Below, piece after piece: positions 23,666 to 34,507 of a stretch of DNA of 64,000 bases. Position numbers and translations under genes: made by a program. Under the pieces are notes generated by a model, which saw only the letters and a list, made by a program, of their open reading frames with translations, was not told where the DNA came from and made no database searches. Positions within the stretch are counted from its first letter, which is position 1, and every line of letters begins with the position of its first letter. The stretch comes from Mycolicibacterium sphagni (GTDB lineage: Bacteria; Actinomycetota; Actinomycetes; Mycobacteriales; Mycobacteriaceae): NCBI RefSeq assembly GCF_002250655.1, contig NZ_NOZR01000008.1, positions 167,878-231,877 of the forward strand. Reading direction: 5' to 3'.

Positions 23666-24555
23666 GACGACTCCACTTCGCGTAGGAATTCCAGCAGGAT
23701 CCGGTTCACCTCGTCGGGACGCTCCTGTTGCACCCAGTGCCCGGCGCCCTCGACCCATCTCTCCGTGTACGGGCCGACGACCACCTCGCGGGCCCGTGCC
23801 GGGTTCATCGTCGACCCGATCGGGTCGGCCGTACCGCCGACGAACAATGCGGGCACTGAGATGCGCGCATCGGCGAGCTGAGGCAGCGTCTCCCAGTTGC
23901 GGTCGTAGTTCCGGTACCAGTTCAGCGCACCGGTGAAGCCCGTCCTGCTGAACTCGCGCACGTAATGATCGAACTCGTCGTCACTGATCCAGCCGGGCGG
24001 GGCGGCGGGCGACGTCGCCTGCGCGAACATCCCGCGCATGGTGGTGGCCACATCCGCGGCCATCTCGGCGTCGGCCTTCCCCGGCTCCTGGAAGCGCAGC
24101 ATGTAGAAGTCGTCGCCGAACTTCTCCCGCCACCGCTGCGTGGGGCGCGTCCGCGCCCGGGGGATCGGCGGGACGGACAGGCCCGCGACCGCCCGGACCC
24201 GGTCTGGATGCAGTAGCGCGGTGTGCCAGACCACCATGGCGCCCCAGTCGTGCCCGATGAACACGGCCTGACGGTCCCCGACGTCATCGAGCAGCCCGAC
24301 CAGATCGCCCGTCAGCGCGGCAATGTCATACGCCTCGACCGGGGCCGGCCGCGACGATCCGCCGTAGCCACGCTGATCGGGGGCCAGCACGTGATAACCG
24401 GCATCGGCCAGGACCGGGATCTGATGGCGCCACGAGTAGGCGAGCTCGGGAAAGCCATGCGCCAGGATCACCACGGGCGCACCGCGATCGCCCGCTTCCA
24501 GCAGCCGCAGCCGGACGCCGTCGCCGTCAACGAACCGTTCGGTCGGAGCCAGCAC
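23662..24555 (-). CDS. ephA: epoxide hydrolase EphA
   Basis: 297 residues. Alpha/beta hydrolase with HGFPELAYSWRHQ (oxyanion), FIGHDWGA carrying the nucleophilic aspartate, lid tyrosine segments (HYVREFSRTGFTGALNWYRN) and GAGHWVQQERP with the histidine. It opens epoxides to diols. The GTG at 24555 (N terminus VLAPTERFVDG) agrees with the M. tuberculosis protein recalled from memory; an extension to 24648 has no homology. It precedes the LLM gene, and both face away from ftsH, with 174 bp between. Confidence 0.93.
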   Translation of the reverse strand: MLAPTERFVDGDGVRLRLLEAGDRGAPVVILAHGFPELAYSWRHQIPVLADAGYHVLAPDQRGYGGSSRPAPVEAYDIAALTGDLVGLLDDVGDRQAVFIGHDWGAMVVWHTALLHPDRVRAVAGLSVPPIPRARTRPTQRWREKFGDDFYMLRFQEPGKADAEMAADVATTMRGMFAQATSPAAPPGWISDDEFDHYVREFSRTGFTGALNWYRNYDRNWETLPQLADARISVPALFVGGTADPIGSTMNPARAREVVVGPYTERWVEGAGHWVQQERPDEVNRILLEFLREVESS

Positions 24556-24729
24556 CGTGCCAGCCAAGCACAGCTTCGATCTGCCCGGTAGAGCCGATTC
24601 GGCGCACAGCGAACACCTGCGAACGGGTGATGGAAACCCTGGGGGCACTTGCCCACGTTGGGGTAGCGGTAGCCTGAACTATCCCAGCTGCGCATATCGG
24701 AAGGACCGGGCCGCACAGGCCGATGCTTG

Positions 24730-27039
24730 ATGAACCGCAAAAACGTGATCCGCACACTCACGGTGATTGCCGTCGTGCTGCTGCTCGGCTGGTCGTTCTT
24801 CTATTTCAGTGACGACACCCGGGGCTTCAAACCCGTCGACACCTCGGTGGCGATGGCGCAGATCAACAGCGACAACGTCAAGAGCGCGCAGATCGACGAC
24901 CGGGAGCAGCAGCTTCGCCTGGAGCTCAAGAACGGCAACGGCGACACCGAGAACTCCAACAAGGTCATCACGAAGTACCCGACCGGGTACGCCGTCGACC
25001 TGTTCAACGCGCTGAGCGCCAAGAGCGTAAAGACCAACACCGTGGTCAACCAGGGCAGCATCCTGGGCTCGCTGCTGGTCTACATGCTGCCGCTGCTGCT
25101 GCTCGTCGGCCTGTTCGTGCTGTTCTCTCGCATGCAGACCGGCGGGCGGATGGGCTTCGGGTTCGGCAAGTCCAAGGCCAAACAGCTGGGCAAGGACATG
25201 CCCAAGACCACCTTTGCCGACGTCGCAGGTGTCGACGAGGCGGTCGAAGAGCTCTACGAGATCAAGGACTTCCTGCAGAACCCGTCGCGGTACCAGGCGT
25301 TGGGCGCCAAGATCCCCCGGGGCGTGCTGCTCTACGGCCCGCCCGGCACCGGCAAGACGCTGCTGGCCCGCGCCGTGGCAGGCGAGGCCGGAGTTCCGTT
25401 CTTCACGATTTCGGGTTCGGACTTCGTCGAGATGTTCGTGGGCGTCGGCGCCTCCCGGGTGCGCGACATGTTCGAGCAGGCCAAGCAGAACAGCCCGTGC
25501 ATCATTTTCGTCGATGAGATCGACGCCGTCGGCCGCCAGCGCGGCGCCGGCATGGGCGGTGGCCACGACGAACGCGAGCAGACGCTGAACCAGTTGCTCG
25601 TCGAGATGGACGGCTTCGGCGACCGGCAGGGCGTCATCCTGATCGCGGCCACCAACCGGCCCGACATCCTCGACCCCGCCCTTCTTCGCCCGGGCCGTTT
25701 CGACCGCCAGATCCCCGTCACCAGCCCCGACCTCGCCGGCCGCAAGGCCGTGCTGCGGGTGCACTCGGCGGGCAAGCCGATGGCCCCCGACGCCGACCTC
25801 GACGGACTGGCCAAGCGCACCGTCGGAATGTCGGGCGCCGACCTGGCCAACGTCATCAACGAGGCCGCGCTGCTCACTGCCCGCGAGAACGGCACCATCA
25901 TCACTGCTGCCGCGCTGGAGGAAGCCGTCGACCGGGTGATCGGTGGTCCGCGACGCAAGGGCCGCGTGATCAGCGAGCTGGAGAAGAAGATCACCGCCTA
26001 CCACGAGGGTGGCCACACCCTGGCGGCGTGGGCGATGCCCGACATCGAGCCGATCTACAAGGTGACCATCCTGGCCCGCGGCCGCACGGGCGGTCACGCC
26101 GTCTCGGTGCCCGAGGACGACAAGGGGCTGATGACTCGCTCGGAGATGATCGCCCGGCTGGTGTTCGCGATGGGCGGGCGTGCCGCCGAGGAACTGGTGT
26201 TCCGCGAGCCCACCACTGGCGCGGTGTCCGATATCGACCAGGCCACCAAGATCGCCCGCGCGATGGTCACCGAGTACGGCATGAGCTCGAAGCTGGGCGC
26301 GGTCAAGTACGGCACCGAGCACGGCGACCCGTTCCTGGGCCGCACCATGGGCACCCAGTCGGACTACTCCCACGAGGTCGCTCGCGACATCGACGACGAG
26401 GTCCGCAAGCTCATCGAGGCGGCCCACACCGAGGCGTGGGCGATCCTCACCGAGTACCGCGACGTGCTCGACACGCTGGCCGGTGAGCTCCTGGAGAAGG
26501 AGACCCTGCACCGCAAGGAGCTGGAAGCGATCTTCTCCGACGTGAAGAAGCGGCCCCGACTGACGGTGTTCGACGACTTCGGCGGGCGTATTCCGTCGGA
26601 CAAGCCGCCGATCAAGACACCGGGCGAGCTGGCCATCGAACGCGGTGAGCCGTGGCCCAAGCCGATGCCGGAGCCGGCCTTCAAGAAGGCCATCGCACAG
26701 GCCAGTGCCGCGGCGCAGGCCCAGCAGCCCCGAGGCGGAAACGGCAACGGCGCGCACACCGGCGGTCAGCCTGCCCAGCCCGGCTCGACGCAGCCCGACT
26801 ATGGCGCGCCGGCCGGCTGGCACGCTCCCGGCTGGCCGCCTCAAGGTCCGCCGCCGCAGGGCGGCTACTGGTACCCGCCGCCGCAGCAGGGGTGGGGCCC
26901 GCCGCCTGGGCAGCAACACGGCCAGCCGTATCCGCCCTATCAGCCGCAACCTGCACCGCGTCACGCCGGGCCGAGTAGCGGCCCGCAACAAGATTCGGGT
27001 GACGACGGCGGTCGGTCGAAAGCGCCGGACAACGGTTAA
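24730..27039 (+). CDS. ftsH: ATP-dependent zinc metalloprotease FtsH
   Basis: 769 residues. Two transmembrane helices (about 8-28 and 112-133) bracket a periplasmic domain. They are followed by an AAA+ module with Walker A GPPGTGKT at 203-210 and Walker [10 protein letters not shown], and a peptidase domain with HEGGH at 425-429. The C-terminal about 110 residues form a Pro/Gln/Gly-rich tail typical of mycobacteria. It degrades membrane and regulatory proteins as a hexamer. The ATG 24730 (MNRKNVIRT) is preferred to the TTG just before it. The stop codon is 18 bp before folE, as in the ftsH-fol-pan order of other mycobacteria. Confidence 0.98.
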   Translation: MNRKNVIRTLTVIAVVLLLGWSFFYFSDDTRGFKPVDTSVAMAQINSDNVKSAQIDDREQQLRLELKNGNGDTENSNKVITKYPTGYAVDLFNALSAKSVKTNTVVNQGSILGSLLVYMLPLLLLVGLFVLFSRMQTGGRMGFGFGKSKAKQLGKDMPKTTFADVAGVDEAVEELYEIKDFLQNPSRYQALGAKIPRGVLLYGPPGTGKTLLARAVAGEAGVPFFTISGSDFVEMFVGVGASRVRDMFEQAKQNSPCIIFVDEIDAVGRQRGAGMGGGHDEREQTLNQLLVEMDGFGDRQGVILIAATNRPDILDPALLRPGRFDRQIPVTSPDLAGRKAVLRVHSAGKPMAPDADLDGLAKRTVGMSGADLANVINEAALLTARENGTIITAAALEEAVDRVIGGPRRKGRVISELEKKITAYHEGGHTLAAWAMPDIEPIYKVTILARGRTGGHAVSVPEDDKGLMTRSEMIARLVFAMGGRAAEELVFREPTTGAVSDIDQATKIARAMVTEYGMSSKLGAVKYGTEHGDPFLGRTMGTQSDYSHEVARDIDDEVRKLIEAAHTEAWAILTEYRDVLDTLAGELLEKETLHRKELEAIFSDVKKRPRLTVFDDFGGRIPSDKPPIKTPGELAIERGEPWPKPMPEPAFKKAIAQASAAAQAQQPRGGNGNGAHTGGQPAQPGSTQPDYGAPAGWHAPGWPPQGPPPQGGYWYPPPQQGWGPPPGQQHGQPYPPYQPQPAPRHAGPSSGPQQDSGDDGGRSKAPDNG

Positions 27040-27057
27040 ATGACGAACGGAGCTCCG

Positions 27058-27660
27058 ATGTCGCAGCCCAATTCGGTCGCGCGGGATGTACCGGTGTTCG
27101 ATCAGCCGCGGGCCGAGGCGGCCGTTCGTGAATTGCTGTTGGCAGTCGGGGAGGACCCTGACCGGCACGGTTTAGTGGACACTCCGGCCCGCGTCGCGCG
27201 GGCTTTCCAGGAGATGTTCGCCGGTCTGTACACCGACCCGGATGCGGTACTGGAGACCACCTTCGACGAGCAGCACGACGAGCTGGTCCTGGTCAAGCAG
27301 ATCCCGATGTATTCCACCTGCGAGCACCATCTGGTGGCGTTCCACGGAATGGCGCATGTCGGCTACATCCCCGGCGTGGACGGACGCATCACAGGCCTGT
27401 CGAAGCTGGCCCGGGTGGTCGATCTGTACGCCAAGCGCCCGCAGGTGCAGGAGCGGCTTACCGGTCAGGTCGCGGACGCGATCATGCGCAAGCTCAAGCC
27501 GCGCGGGGTCATCGTCGTCATCGAGGCCGAGCACCTGTGCATGGCGATGCGCGGGGTGCGTAAGCCGGGGGCCATCACCACGACTTCGGCGGTGCGCGGA
27601 CAGTTCAAGACCGACAAGGCATCGCGAGCCGAGGCGCTGGAACTCATCTTGCGTAAATGA
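27058..27660 (+). CDS. folE: GTP cyclohydrolase I
   Basis: 200 residues. First enzyme of folate synthesis, converting GTP to dihydroneopterin triphosphate. The zinc and catalytic residues lie in [13 protein letters not shown] and [19 protein letters not shown] 27058 (MSQPN) has GGAG upstream and agrees with the family N terminus; an ATG at 27040 directly after the ftsH stop would add six residues. folE, folP, folB and folK are joined by 4- to 8-bp overlaps, so the pathway is translated as one unit. Confidence 0.97.
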   Translation: MSQPNSVARDVPVFDQPRAEAAVRELLLAVGEDPDRHGLVDTPARVARAFQEMFAGLYTDPDAVLETTFDEQHDELVLVKQIPMYSTCEHHLVAFHGMAHVGYIPGVDGRITGLSKLARVVDLYAKRPQVQERLTGQVADAIMRKLKPRGVIVVIEAEHLCMAMRGVRKPGAITTTSAVRGQFKTDKASRAEALELILRK

Positions 27661-28493
27661 CGCAATCACACGGGCCGCGCACGCAGGTGATGGGGGTTGT
27701 CAACGTCACCGACGATTCCTTCTCCGACGGTGGACGCTTTGTGGACCCGGCCCGAGCTGTCGAGCAGGGGCTGGCCCTGGCCGCCCAGGGTGCCGCGATC
27801 ATCGACGTCGGCGGTGAATCCACCCGCCCCGGCGCAGTGCGCATCGACTCCTCGGTGGAAGCCGCCCGGGTGGTACCCGTCATCAAAGAGCTTGCCGCCC
27901 AAGGCATCACGGTAAGTATCGACACCATGCATGCGGCGGTGGCGGCCGCCGCCCTGGACAACGGTGCGACCATCGTCAACGACGTCTCGGGTGGCAAGGC
28001 CGATCCGGCGATGGCTTCGCTGATGGCCGAGGCCAAGGTGCCGTGGGTGCTGATGCACTGGCGCTCGGTGCGTTCCGCGCAGCCCCACGAAGTCCCCGAC
28101 TACGGCGACGTGGTCGCCGAGGTGCGCGACGAACTGCTGGCCGGCGTCGACGCCGCCGTCGCCGCCGGCGTCGATCACCGGAACCTGATCATCGATCCGG
28201 GCCTGGGGTTCGCCAAGACCGCTCGGCACAACTGGGCGCTGCTGCACGCGCTGCCCGAGTTCGTCGCCACCGGCATACCGGTGCTCGTCGGGGCGTCACG
28301 CAAACGGTTTCTCGGTGCGCTGCTCGCCGAACCGGACGGCACCATCCGGCCACCGGACGGACGCGAGACTGCCACTGCGGTGATCTCGGCACTGGCCGCG
28401 CAGGGCGGGGCATGGGGTGTCCGCGTGCACGACGTGCGGGCGAGCGTGGACGCGCTCAAAGTTCTTCGTGCGTGGGAGGAGATCGGTGGCTGA
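27657..28493 (+). CDS. folP: dihydropteroate synthase
   Basis: 278 residues, starting in the folE stop (ATGA). It joins p-aminobenzoate to dihydropterin pyrophosphate and is the sulfonamide target. Characteristic pieces are [44 protein letters not shown] and [10 protein letters not shown], forming the TIM-barrel active site. It corresponds to FolP1 (Rv3608c) by context. Confidence 0.97.
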   Translation: MTQSHGPRTQVMGVVNVTDDSFSDGGRFVDPARAVEQGLALAAQGAAIIDVGGESTRPGAVRIDSSVEAARVVPVIKELAAQGITVSIDTMHAAVAAAALDNGATIVNDVSGGKADPAMASLMAEAKVPWVLMHWRSVRSAQPHEVPDYGDVVAEVRDELLAGVDAAVAAGVDHRNLIIDPGLGFAKTARHNWALLHALPEFVATGIPVLVGASRKRFLGALLAEPDGTIRPPDGRETATAVISALAAQGGAWGVRVHDVRASVDALKVLRAWEEIGG

Positions 28494-28887
28494 TCGCATC
28501 GAGCTGCGTGGCCTGACCGTCCGCGGCAACCACGGCGTCTTCGACCACGAACGTCGCGACGGGCAGGACTTCGTCATCGACATCACCGTCTGGATCGACC
28601 TCGCCGAGGCCGCTGCCAGTGACGACCTCGATGACACTTATGACTACGGCACGCTCGCGCAGCGGGCCGCCGCCATCGTCGGCGGGCCGGCGCGCAATCT
28701 CATCGAGACGGTCGCCGCCGAGATCGCCGAGGACGTGATGAACGACCAGCGAGTGCACGCCGTCGAGGTGGTGGTGCACAAGCCGCACGCGCCAATCCCG
28801 TTGACCTTCAACGATGTTGCGGTCGTCGCGCGTCGCTCCCGGCGTGGCGGCCGGGGCCAGATCGTTCCCGCCGGAGGTAGTGCATGA
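28486..28887 (+). CDS. folB: dihydroneopterin aldolase
   Basis: 133 residues, starting at a GTG (28486) that overlaps folP by eight bases and is preceded by GGGAGGA. The tunnel-fold protein cleaves dihydroneopterin to hydroxymethyl-dihydropterin. [30 protein letters not shown] and the catalytic lysine in [11 protein letters not shown] are visible. The length matches Rv3607c. Confidence 0.96.
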   Translation: MADRIELRGLTVRGNHGVFDHERRDGQDFVIDITVWIDLAEAAASDDLDDTYDYGTLAQRAAAIVGGPARNLIETVAAEIAEDVMNDQRVHAVEVVVHKPHAPIPLTFNDVAVVARRSRRGGRGQIVPAGGSA

Positions 28888-29441
28888 CGCGGGTGGTGCT
28901 CTCCATCGGTTCCAACCTCGGTGACCGGATGGCGCGGCTGCAGGCGGCAGTCGACGGACTCGGGGTGTCGGTGCGCGCGCTGTCGCCGGTTTATGAGACC
29001 GCCGCCTGGGGCGGCGTCGAGCAGGGACCGTTCCTCAACGCCATCGTGGTGGCCGACGACCCCGGTGCCGACGGCCACGAATGGCTGCGCCGCGCGCAGG
29101 AGTTGGAGGACGCCAACGAGCGCGTCCGCGAGCAGAAGTGGGGACCGCGCACCCTCGACGTCGACCTCGTCTGCTGCTATGACCGCGACACCGAGGTGTT
29201 CTCCCGCGACGAAGGCCTGACGCTGCCGCATCCGCTGGCCCACCTGCGGGCGTTCGTGATGGTCCCGTGGCTGGCCGTCGACCCCGATGCCGAACTGACG
29301 GTGGCCGGGGAGACCCGCCGAGTCGATCGGCTACTGACCGAACTCGAGCCGGTCGACCGCGACGGGGTGCATCTGACCGGGCTGGTGCTCCGGTTGGGCG
29401 ATGAGGTTCAGCCCAACGACGACCCAGAGCCCGAGGCCTGA
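28884..29441 (+). CDS. folK: 2-amino-4-hydroxy-6-hydroxymethyldihydropteridine pyrophosphokinase
   Basis: 185 residues, ATGA-coupled to folB. HPPK transfers pyrophosphate from ATP to hydroxymethyl-dihydropterin, the substrate of FolP. Family motifs are [23 protein letters not shown] (Mg ligands) and [12 protein letters not shown]. The TGA overlaps the ATG of the next gene by one base (TGATG). Confidence 0.96.
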   Translation: MTRVVLSIGSNLGDRMARLQAAVDGLGVSVRALSPVYETAAWGGVEQGPFLNAIVVADDPGADGHEWLRRAQELEDANERVREQKWGPRTLDVDLVCCYDRDTEVFSRDEGLTLPHPLAHLRAFVMVPWLAVDPDAELTVAGETRRVDRLLTELEPVDRDGVHLTGLVLRLGDEVQPNDDPEPEA

Positions 29442-29917
29442 TGGGACCGACACGCAAACGCGACCTCACGGCCGTGGCCGTCGTGGTCGCGATCCTGGCC
29501 TACCTGCTGGTGCACGTCCTGTACCGGTACTTTCCGCCGATCACGGCGTGGACCGGGCTCTCGCTGCTGGCCGTCGCCGCGATCGAGGGTGCTTGGGCGG
29601 TGTCGGTACGGGCCAAGATCCGCGACGGGCAGATCGGCGTGGGTGGTGGTCGGTTGCACCCCCTGACGGTGGCGCGCAGCGTGGTGATCGCGAAGGCCTC
29701 GACGTGGGTCGGGGCGGTGATGCTGGGCTGGTGGATCGGCGTGCTGGTCTACCTGTTGCCCCGCCGAGCCGAGCTGCGGGTTGCCGGAGCGGATACGCCC
29801 GGCGCGGTCATTGCCGCACTCAGTGCGTTGGCTCTTGTGGTCGCGGCGCTGTGGCTGCAGCATTGCTGCCGCTCGCCCGGAGACCCGACGGACGACCCGG
29901 ACGCCGCCCGGGACTAG
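29441..29917 (+). CDS. DUF3180 membrane protein
   Basis: 158 residues with four hydrophobic segments, beginning near residues 12-31 and 38-57 and ending near 112-132, and a positively charged N terminus (GPTRKRD). It matches the DUF3180 family always found directly after folK in mycobacteria (Rv3605c position, from memory). Its function is unknown; translational coupling to folK suggests co-expression rather than a folate role. Confidence 0.9.
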   Translation: MGPTRKRDLTAVAVVVAILAYLLVHVLYRYFPPITAWTGLSLLAVAAIEGAWAVSVRAKIRDGQIGVGGGRLHPLTVARSVVIAKASTWVGAVMLGWWIGVLVYLLPRRAELRVAGADTPGAVIAALSALALVVAALWLQHCCRSPGDPTDDPDAARD

Positions 29918-29993
29918 CGCGCAAGGATCTCCAGCGGCGAATCGCCGCAGCTCGACGACACGTGCACGGACATCGCGCGGGTACAGTCAGCCC

Positions 29994-31328
29994 ATGACCG
30001 TTCTGTCCCGCGGCGCCAAGAATCGGCGCGGCGGCCGCAGGCCGGGGTGGCTGCTGTTGACAGTGTTGCTAGTCCTTGCCATTGCGGCCAGTTCCGCATT
30101 GGTCTTCACCAACCGCACCGAGCTGCTCAAGCTGGCGGTCATTCTGTCTTTGTGGGCGGCCGTGATCGCGGCGTTCGTTTCGGTGATCTACCGCAGGCAG
30201 AGCGATGTCGACGCCGCCCGCGCACGTGACCTGAAACTGGTCTACGACCTGCAGCTCGACCGTGAGATCTCGGCCCGTCGCGAATACGAGCTGAGCGTCG
30301 AGTCACACCTGCGCCGCGAGCTGGCGTCCGAGCTGCGCGCGCAGGCCGCCGATGAGGTTGCCGCTCTGCGCTCGGAGCTGGCGGCGCTGCGGGCCAACCT
30401 GGAGATCCTCTTCGACGCCGATCTGGGTGAGCGTCCCGCGCTCGAGGGCGATCGCGCCGGCGACTGGACTCGGGACACGACGACCCTGCCGCCGGTGCCC
30501 GGTCGTGTCGAGAGCAGCCGGATCACGCCGGTGCGCCCCGAGGACACCGGCAGCCGCCCCGTCACCGCCGAGAACCCGATTATCGACGTTCCCGAGGAAC
30601 CGCTGGTGCCGCCACCAGCGCAGCAGCCCTACGCGCCACCGCCGCCGCGCCGGCGTCGTGCTCAGCCGGAGCCAGAGCCGGAGCCGCAGCTGGGCGGATC
30701 GCACCGGCGGCCATCCGATAACGGCGATACGGCCGCCGAACGGCCGTTCGCACCACCCCCGCTGCCTCGTTCCGAACCGCAATCAGACGTTGCGGCCGCA
30801 GCCGCGGCCTTGGCGGATCCGCCGGCACCGCGCGGGCCGCGCGGTGCCGAGGCACCGGAATGGCGCCCGCTGGAGACCGAGGGGCAGTGGCTGCCGCCGG
30901 GTGCGCCGGGCAGCAACTGGGTGGCCAACGCCGACAACGGTTTCGTCGTCCCGTCGGCCGCGGCAGCTCCGGCCGCCGCCGCCGCAGACTCGCCGCGCGG
31001 GCGACACTGGACTCCGCCAGAGGACGCTGCGCCGGTCGACGAGCCGCAGGAACAGCTCCGCCCCGAGCCGGCGATGCAGCCGCCGGCCGACCCTGTCGCG
31101 CCGCGTGCCCGCCATTCGGTCGATGGCTCCGGCCAGCCCGCCATGTCCGCACCGCCGGCACCTTCGCCCAATTCCCGGCATCGCGGGGAGGCCGAGGAAG
31201 AGGCGCCACGGAGAAGGGCCCGCGAGGGCGACCAGACCGGCGGCCAATCGGTGGCTGACCTGCTCGCCCGGCTGCAGGCCAACGGCTCTGTCGAAGGTGG
31301 CGGCCGGCGGCGCCGGCGTGAGGACTAG
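29994..31328 (+). CDS. membrane-anchored protein with coiled coil and Pro-rich tail (Rv3604c-like)
   Basis: 444 residues. Two adjacent membrane segments (about 18-37 and 43-63) lead into a charged, coiled-coil stretch (QLDREISARREYELSVES, LRAQAADEVAALRSELAAL). After that comes a 270-residue tail rich in Pro, Ala and Arg that looks disordered. TACAGT exactly six bases before the ATG indicates a leaderless transcript and supports 29994. Membrane-tethered disordered proteins of this type are typical scaffolds; the function is not established. Confidence 0.85.
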   Translation: MTVLSRGAKNRRGGRRPGWLLLTVLLVLAIAASSALVFTNRTELLKLAVILSLWAAVIAAFVSVIYRRQSDVDAARARDLKLVYDLQLDREISARREYELSVESHLRRELASELRAQAADEVAALRSELAALRANLEILFDADLGERPALEGDRAGDWTRDTTTLPPVPGRVESSRITPVRPEDTGSRPVTAENPIIDVPEEPLVPPPAQQPYAPPPPRRRRAQPEPEPEPQLGGSHRRPSDNGDTAAERPFAPPPLPRSEPQSDVAAAAAALADPPAPRGPRGAEAPEWRPLETEGQWLPPGAPGSNWVANADNGFVVPSAAAAPAAAAADSPRGRHWTPPEDAAPVDEPQEQLRPEPAMQPPADPVAPRARHSVDGSGQPAMSAPPAPSPNSRHRGEAEEEAPRRRAREGDQTGGQSVADLLARLQANGSVEGGGRRRRRED

Positions 31329-31411
31329 CCACGCTAAAGTGGTCGTGACCGTCCGGTACCCGACACAGGACCGGAACGAACACATTCATTGACGTCAGTG
31401 AGGTCGTCTAC

Positions 31412-32347
31412 GTGGGGACCCCAAGCGGCTTGCGCCCCGCCCGGCTCAAGGTGGGCATCGTCTCGGCCGGCCGCGTCGGCTCAGCGCTCGGTGTGGCGCT
31501 CGAACGTGCCGAGCATGTCGTGGTGGCGTGCAGTGCGATCTCGACTGCGTCACGCCGGCTGGCCGAGCGGCGGCTCCCCGATACCGAGATCCTGCCGGTG
31601 CCCGACGTCGCCGACCGCGCCGAGCTACTGCTGCTGACTGTCCCGGACTCCGAACTTCCCGGGTTGATCAACGGGCTGGCCGCAACCGGAGCGGTGCGCC
31701 GCGGCACCATCGTCGTGCACACCTCGGGTGCCAACGGGGTGGCGATCCTGGCGCCCCTGACCGAGCAGGGCTGCGTTCCGCTGGCCATCCATCCCGCGAT
31801 GACCTTCACCGGCGCCGACGAGGACATCGCCCGGCTGTCCGACAGCTGCTTCGGCGTCACTGCCGCAGACGAAATCGGCTATGCCATCGCCCAGTCGCTG
31901 GTCCTCGAGATCGGCGGCGAGCCGTTCGGGGTCCGCGAAGACGCGCGGACGCTGTATCACGCGGCACTGGCCCATGCCAGCAACCACGTCGTCACGGTGG
32001 TCGCCGACGCGCTGGATGCGTTGCGCGCGGCGCTGGCCGGGCAGGAGCTGCTCGGCCAGGAGCTCGTGATCGACGCTCCCGGCGGGCTGGCGGAACGCAT
32101 CGTCGGACCGTTGGCTCGCGCCGCGCTGGAGAACACCCTGCAACGCGGGCAGGCCGCGCTGACCGGACCGGTGGCGCGCGGCGACGCTCCCGCCGTCGCG
32201 GGCCATCTCGCTGCCCTCGATCAAGTGGATTCCGAACTGGCGCAAGCATATTGCGCGAATTCGCTGCGTACCGCTCAGCGTGCGCATGCCCCCGAGGAGG
32301 TTGTTGAGGTGTTGGCCGAATGGTCAGGACAAGGACGGCGACGGTGA
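31412..32347 (+). CDS. Rossmann-fold/DUF2520 dehydrogenase-like protein (candidate ketopantoate reductase)
   Basis: 311 residues. An N-terminal NAD(P)-binding fold ([17 protein letters not shown], with glycines in GxxxxGxxL style) is followed by a helical DUF2520 domain ([20 protein letters not shown]). The stop overlaps the panC GTG by four bases, and panD and coaX follow. A 6-phosphogluconate-dehydrogenase-like protein in a pantothenate operon that lacks panE is a natural candidate for the missing ketopantoate reductase; that is inference. Start GTG 31412. Confidence 0.85.
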   Translation: MGTPSGLRPARLKVGIVSAGRVGSALGVALERAEHVVVACSAISTASRRLAERRLPDTEILPVPDVADRAELLLLTVPDSELPGLINGLAATGAVRRGTIVVHTSGANGVAILAPLTEQGCVPLAIHPAMTFTGADEDIARLSDSCFGVTAADEIGYAIAQSLVLEIGGEPFGVREDARTLYHAALAHASNHVVTVVADALDALRAALAGQELLGQELVIDAPGGLAERIVGPLARAALENTLQRGQAALTGPVARGDAPAVAGHLAALDQVDSELAQAYCANSLRTAQRAHAPEEVVEVLAEWSGQGRRR

Positions 32348-33273
32348 GCGCGGGGCCGCAGTTCACGCCAGGACAGCTCAACTTGTACTCCGCACCCAAG
32401 GCGGTGTCGGATGTCACCCGTGCGCTGCGGCATACCGGGCGACGGGTGATGCTGGTGCCGACCATGGGCGCCCTGCACGACGGCCACTTGGCTCTGGTGC
32501 GTGCCGCCAAGCGGGTGCCGGGCGCGGTGGTGGTGGTCTCGATCTTCGTCAATCCCTTGCAATTTGGGCCCAGCGAAGATCTCGATGCCTACCCGCGAAC
32601 CCTGGACTCCGACCTCGAGCTGCTAAGCGCAGAAGGTGTCGAGGTGGTGTTCACCCCCAACGTGTCGGCAATGTACCCCGACGGTCCCCGCACCACCGTG
32701 CACCCCGGGCCGCTGGGCGCACAGCTCGAAGGCGGCTCGCGGCCTGGACATTTCGCCGGAATGTTGACCGTCGTGCTGAAGCTGCTGCAGATCGTGCGCC
32801 CGGACCGGGCGTTCTTCGGGGAGAAGGACTATCAGCAGCTGGCGCTCATCCGCCAGATGGTCGACGACCTCAACGTCGATGTCCGCATTGTCGGCGTGCC
32901 CATCGTGCGGGAGTCCGACGGGCTGGCCATGTCCTCGCGCAACCGCTATCTCAATCCCGAGGAACGCGAGCAGGCGGGCGCATTGTCAGCGGCGCTGCTG
33001 GCAGGCATGTACGCCGCCTCGGCCGGTGCAGGTCCCGCCCTGGACGCCGCCCGTGCCGTCCTCGACGAAGTGCCGGCCTTCGAGGTCGACTATCTGGAAG
33101 TACGTGGGCCGCAACTGGAGCCGGCGCCCGCGCACGGCCCGGCCCGCATCCTGGTCGCCGCGCGGCTGGGCACCACCCGGCTGCTGGACAACATAGCCGT
33201 CGATTTGTCGACCGATACCGTCCCGCCTGGCGTCGGCAACGGCGACCACCACGAAATAACTTGGAGAAATTGA
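32344..33273 (+). CDS. panC: pantothenate synthetase
   Basis: 309 residues starting at a GTG in the overlap GTGA. It condenses pantoate and beta-alanine with ATP. The nucleotidyl-transferase HIGH-like motif is in [15 protein letters not shown], the pantoate loop in [13 protein letters not shown], and [10 protein letters not shown] and GEKDYQQL are conserved. The stop codon overlaps the panD ATG (TGATG), and PanD supplies its beta-alanine. Confidence 0.97.
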   Translation: MSAGPQFTPGQLNLYSAPKAVSDVTRALRHTGRRVMLVPTMGALHDGHLALVRAAKRVPGAVVVVSIFVNPLQFGPSEDLDAYPRTLDSDLELLSAEGVEVVFTPNVSAMYPDGPRTTVHPGPLGAQLEGGSRPGHFAGMLTVVLKLLQIVRPDRAFFGEKDYQQLALIRQMVDDLNVDVRIVGVPIVRESDGLAMSSRNRYLNPEEREQAGALSAALLAGMYAASAGAGPALDAARAVLDEVPAFEVDYLEVRGPQLEPAPAHGPARILVAARLGTTRLLDNIAVDLSTDTVPPGVGNGDHHEITWRN

Positions 33274-33689
33274 TGTTCCGGACGATGCTGAAGTCCAAGA
33301 TTCACCGGGCGACGGTCACGCATGCCGACCTGCATTACGTGGGATCGGTGACCGTGGACGCTGATCTGATGGACGCCGCCGACCTGCTCGAGGGTGAGCA
33401 GGTGACGATCGTCGACATCGACAACGGCGCGCGGTTGGAAACCTACGTCATCACCGGGAAGCGTGGCACCGGGGTGATCGGAATCAACGGGGCTGCAGCA
33501 CATCTGGTGCACCCCGGTGACCTCGTCATCCTCATCGCCTACGGCGTGATGGACGACGCCGAGGCGCGGACCTACCTGCCGCGGGTGGTGTTCGTCGATG
33601 CCGACAACCGGCAGATCGACCTCGGTGACGACCCGGCTTATGTGCCCGACGACGTCATCGACCTGATGTCACCGAGGACGTTGGGGTAG
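33273..33689 (+). CDS. panD: aspartate 1-decarboxylase
   Basis: 138 residues. A pyruvoyl enzyme that makes beta-alanine; self-cleavage occurs between Gly24 and Ser25 in YVGSVT. Active-site Lys9 and the [16 protein letters not shown] strand are conserved. Translationally coupled to panC. The C-terminal tail is the region mutated in pyrazinamide-resistant M. tuberculosis, and ClpC1, also in this window, is known to degrade PanD. Confidence 0.97.
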   Translation: MFRTMLKSKIHRATVTHADLHYVGSVTVDADLMDAADLLEGEQVTIVDIDNGARLETYVITGKRGTGVIGINGAAAHLVHPGDLVILIAYGVMDDAEARTYLPRVVFVDADNRQIDLGDDPAYVPDDVIDLMSPRTLG

Positions 33690-33691
33690 CC

Positions 33692-34507
33692 GTGCTGTTG
33701 GCCATCGACGTCCGCAATACCCACACCGTAGTGGGGTTGATCTCCGGTTCCGGGGATCACGCAAAAGTGATGCAGCACTGGAGGATCCGTACCGAGCCGG
33801 AGGTGACGGCCGACGAGCTCGCCCTAACCATCGAGGGGCTGATCGGCGACGACTCCGAGCGGGTCACCGGCGCCACCGGGCTGTCGACTGTGCCGTCGGT
33901 CATGCACGAGGTCCGGGTCATGCTCGAGCAGTACTGGGCAGGAGTCCCGCACGTACTCATCGAACCCGGTGTGCGTACCGGAATCCCGCTGCTGGTCGAC
34001 AATCCCAAAGAGGTCGGTGCCGACCGGATCGTCAACTGCCTGGCGGCCTTCGCCAAGTTCTCCTCCGCGGCCATCGTGGTGGACTTCGGCTCGTCGATCT
34101 GTGTCGACGTCGTCTCGGCCAAGGGCGAATTCCTCGGCGGGGCAATCGCTCCCGGCGTCCAGGTGTCCTCGGACGCCGCGGCCGCACGGTCTGCGGCGCT
34201 GCGCCGGGTCGAGCTGACCAGGCCACGCTCGGTGGTCGGCAAGAACACGGTGGAATGTATGCAGTCCGGTGCGCTGTTCGGGTTCGCCGGTCTGGTGGAC
34301 GGCCTGGTGAACCGGATCAGGGAGGACGTAGACGGCTTCGCCGGCTCCGATGTGGCTGTGGTGGCCACCGGGCACACCGCTCCGCTGATGCTGCCCGATC
34401 TGCACACGGTGCGGCACTACGACCAGTATCTCACCCTCGACGGGCTGCGGATGGTTTACGAACGCAACCGCGACAACCAGCGCGGCCGAATCAAATCCGC
34501 ACGCTAG
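33692..34507 (+). CDS. coaX: type III pantothenate kinase
   Basis: 271 residues beginning at GTG 33692. It phosphorylates pantothenate at the start of CoA synthesis. ASKHA-fold motifs are [15 protein letters not shown] for phosphate 1 (Asp6), [14 protein letters not shown] and [13 protein letters not shown]. It closes the panC-panD-coaX run. The stop shares a CTAG with the opposing gene. Confidence 0.95.
   Translation: MLLAIDVRNTHTVVGLISGSGDHAKVMQHWRIRTEPEVTADELALTIEGLIGDDSERVTGATGLSTVPSVMHEVRVMLEQYWAGVPHVLIEPGVRTGIPLLVDNPKEVGADRIVNCLAAFAKFSSAAIVVDFGSSICVDVVSAKGEFLGGAIAPGVQVSSDAAAARSAALRRVELTRPRSVVGKNTVECMQSGALFGFAGLVDGLVNRIREDVDGFAGSDVAVVATGHTAPLMLPDLHTVRHYDQYLTLDGLRMVYERNRDNQRGRIKSAR

Noticed and set aside
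24679..27168. 829-codon open frame antisense to ftsH
   Set aside because: Arg/Leu/Val-rich with no domain; a mirror of GC-biased codon use in ftsH, which has overwhelming homology.
32280..33689. 469-codon frame across panC into panD
   Set aside because: Its first part is an out-of-frame shadow of panC; only the last 138 codons, panD, are real.
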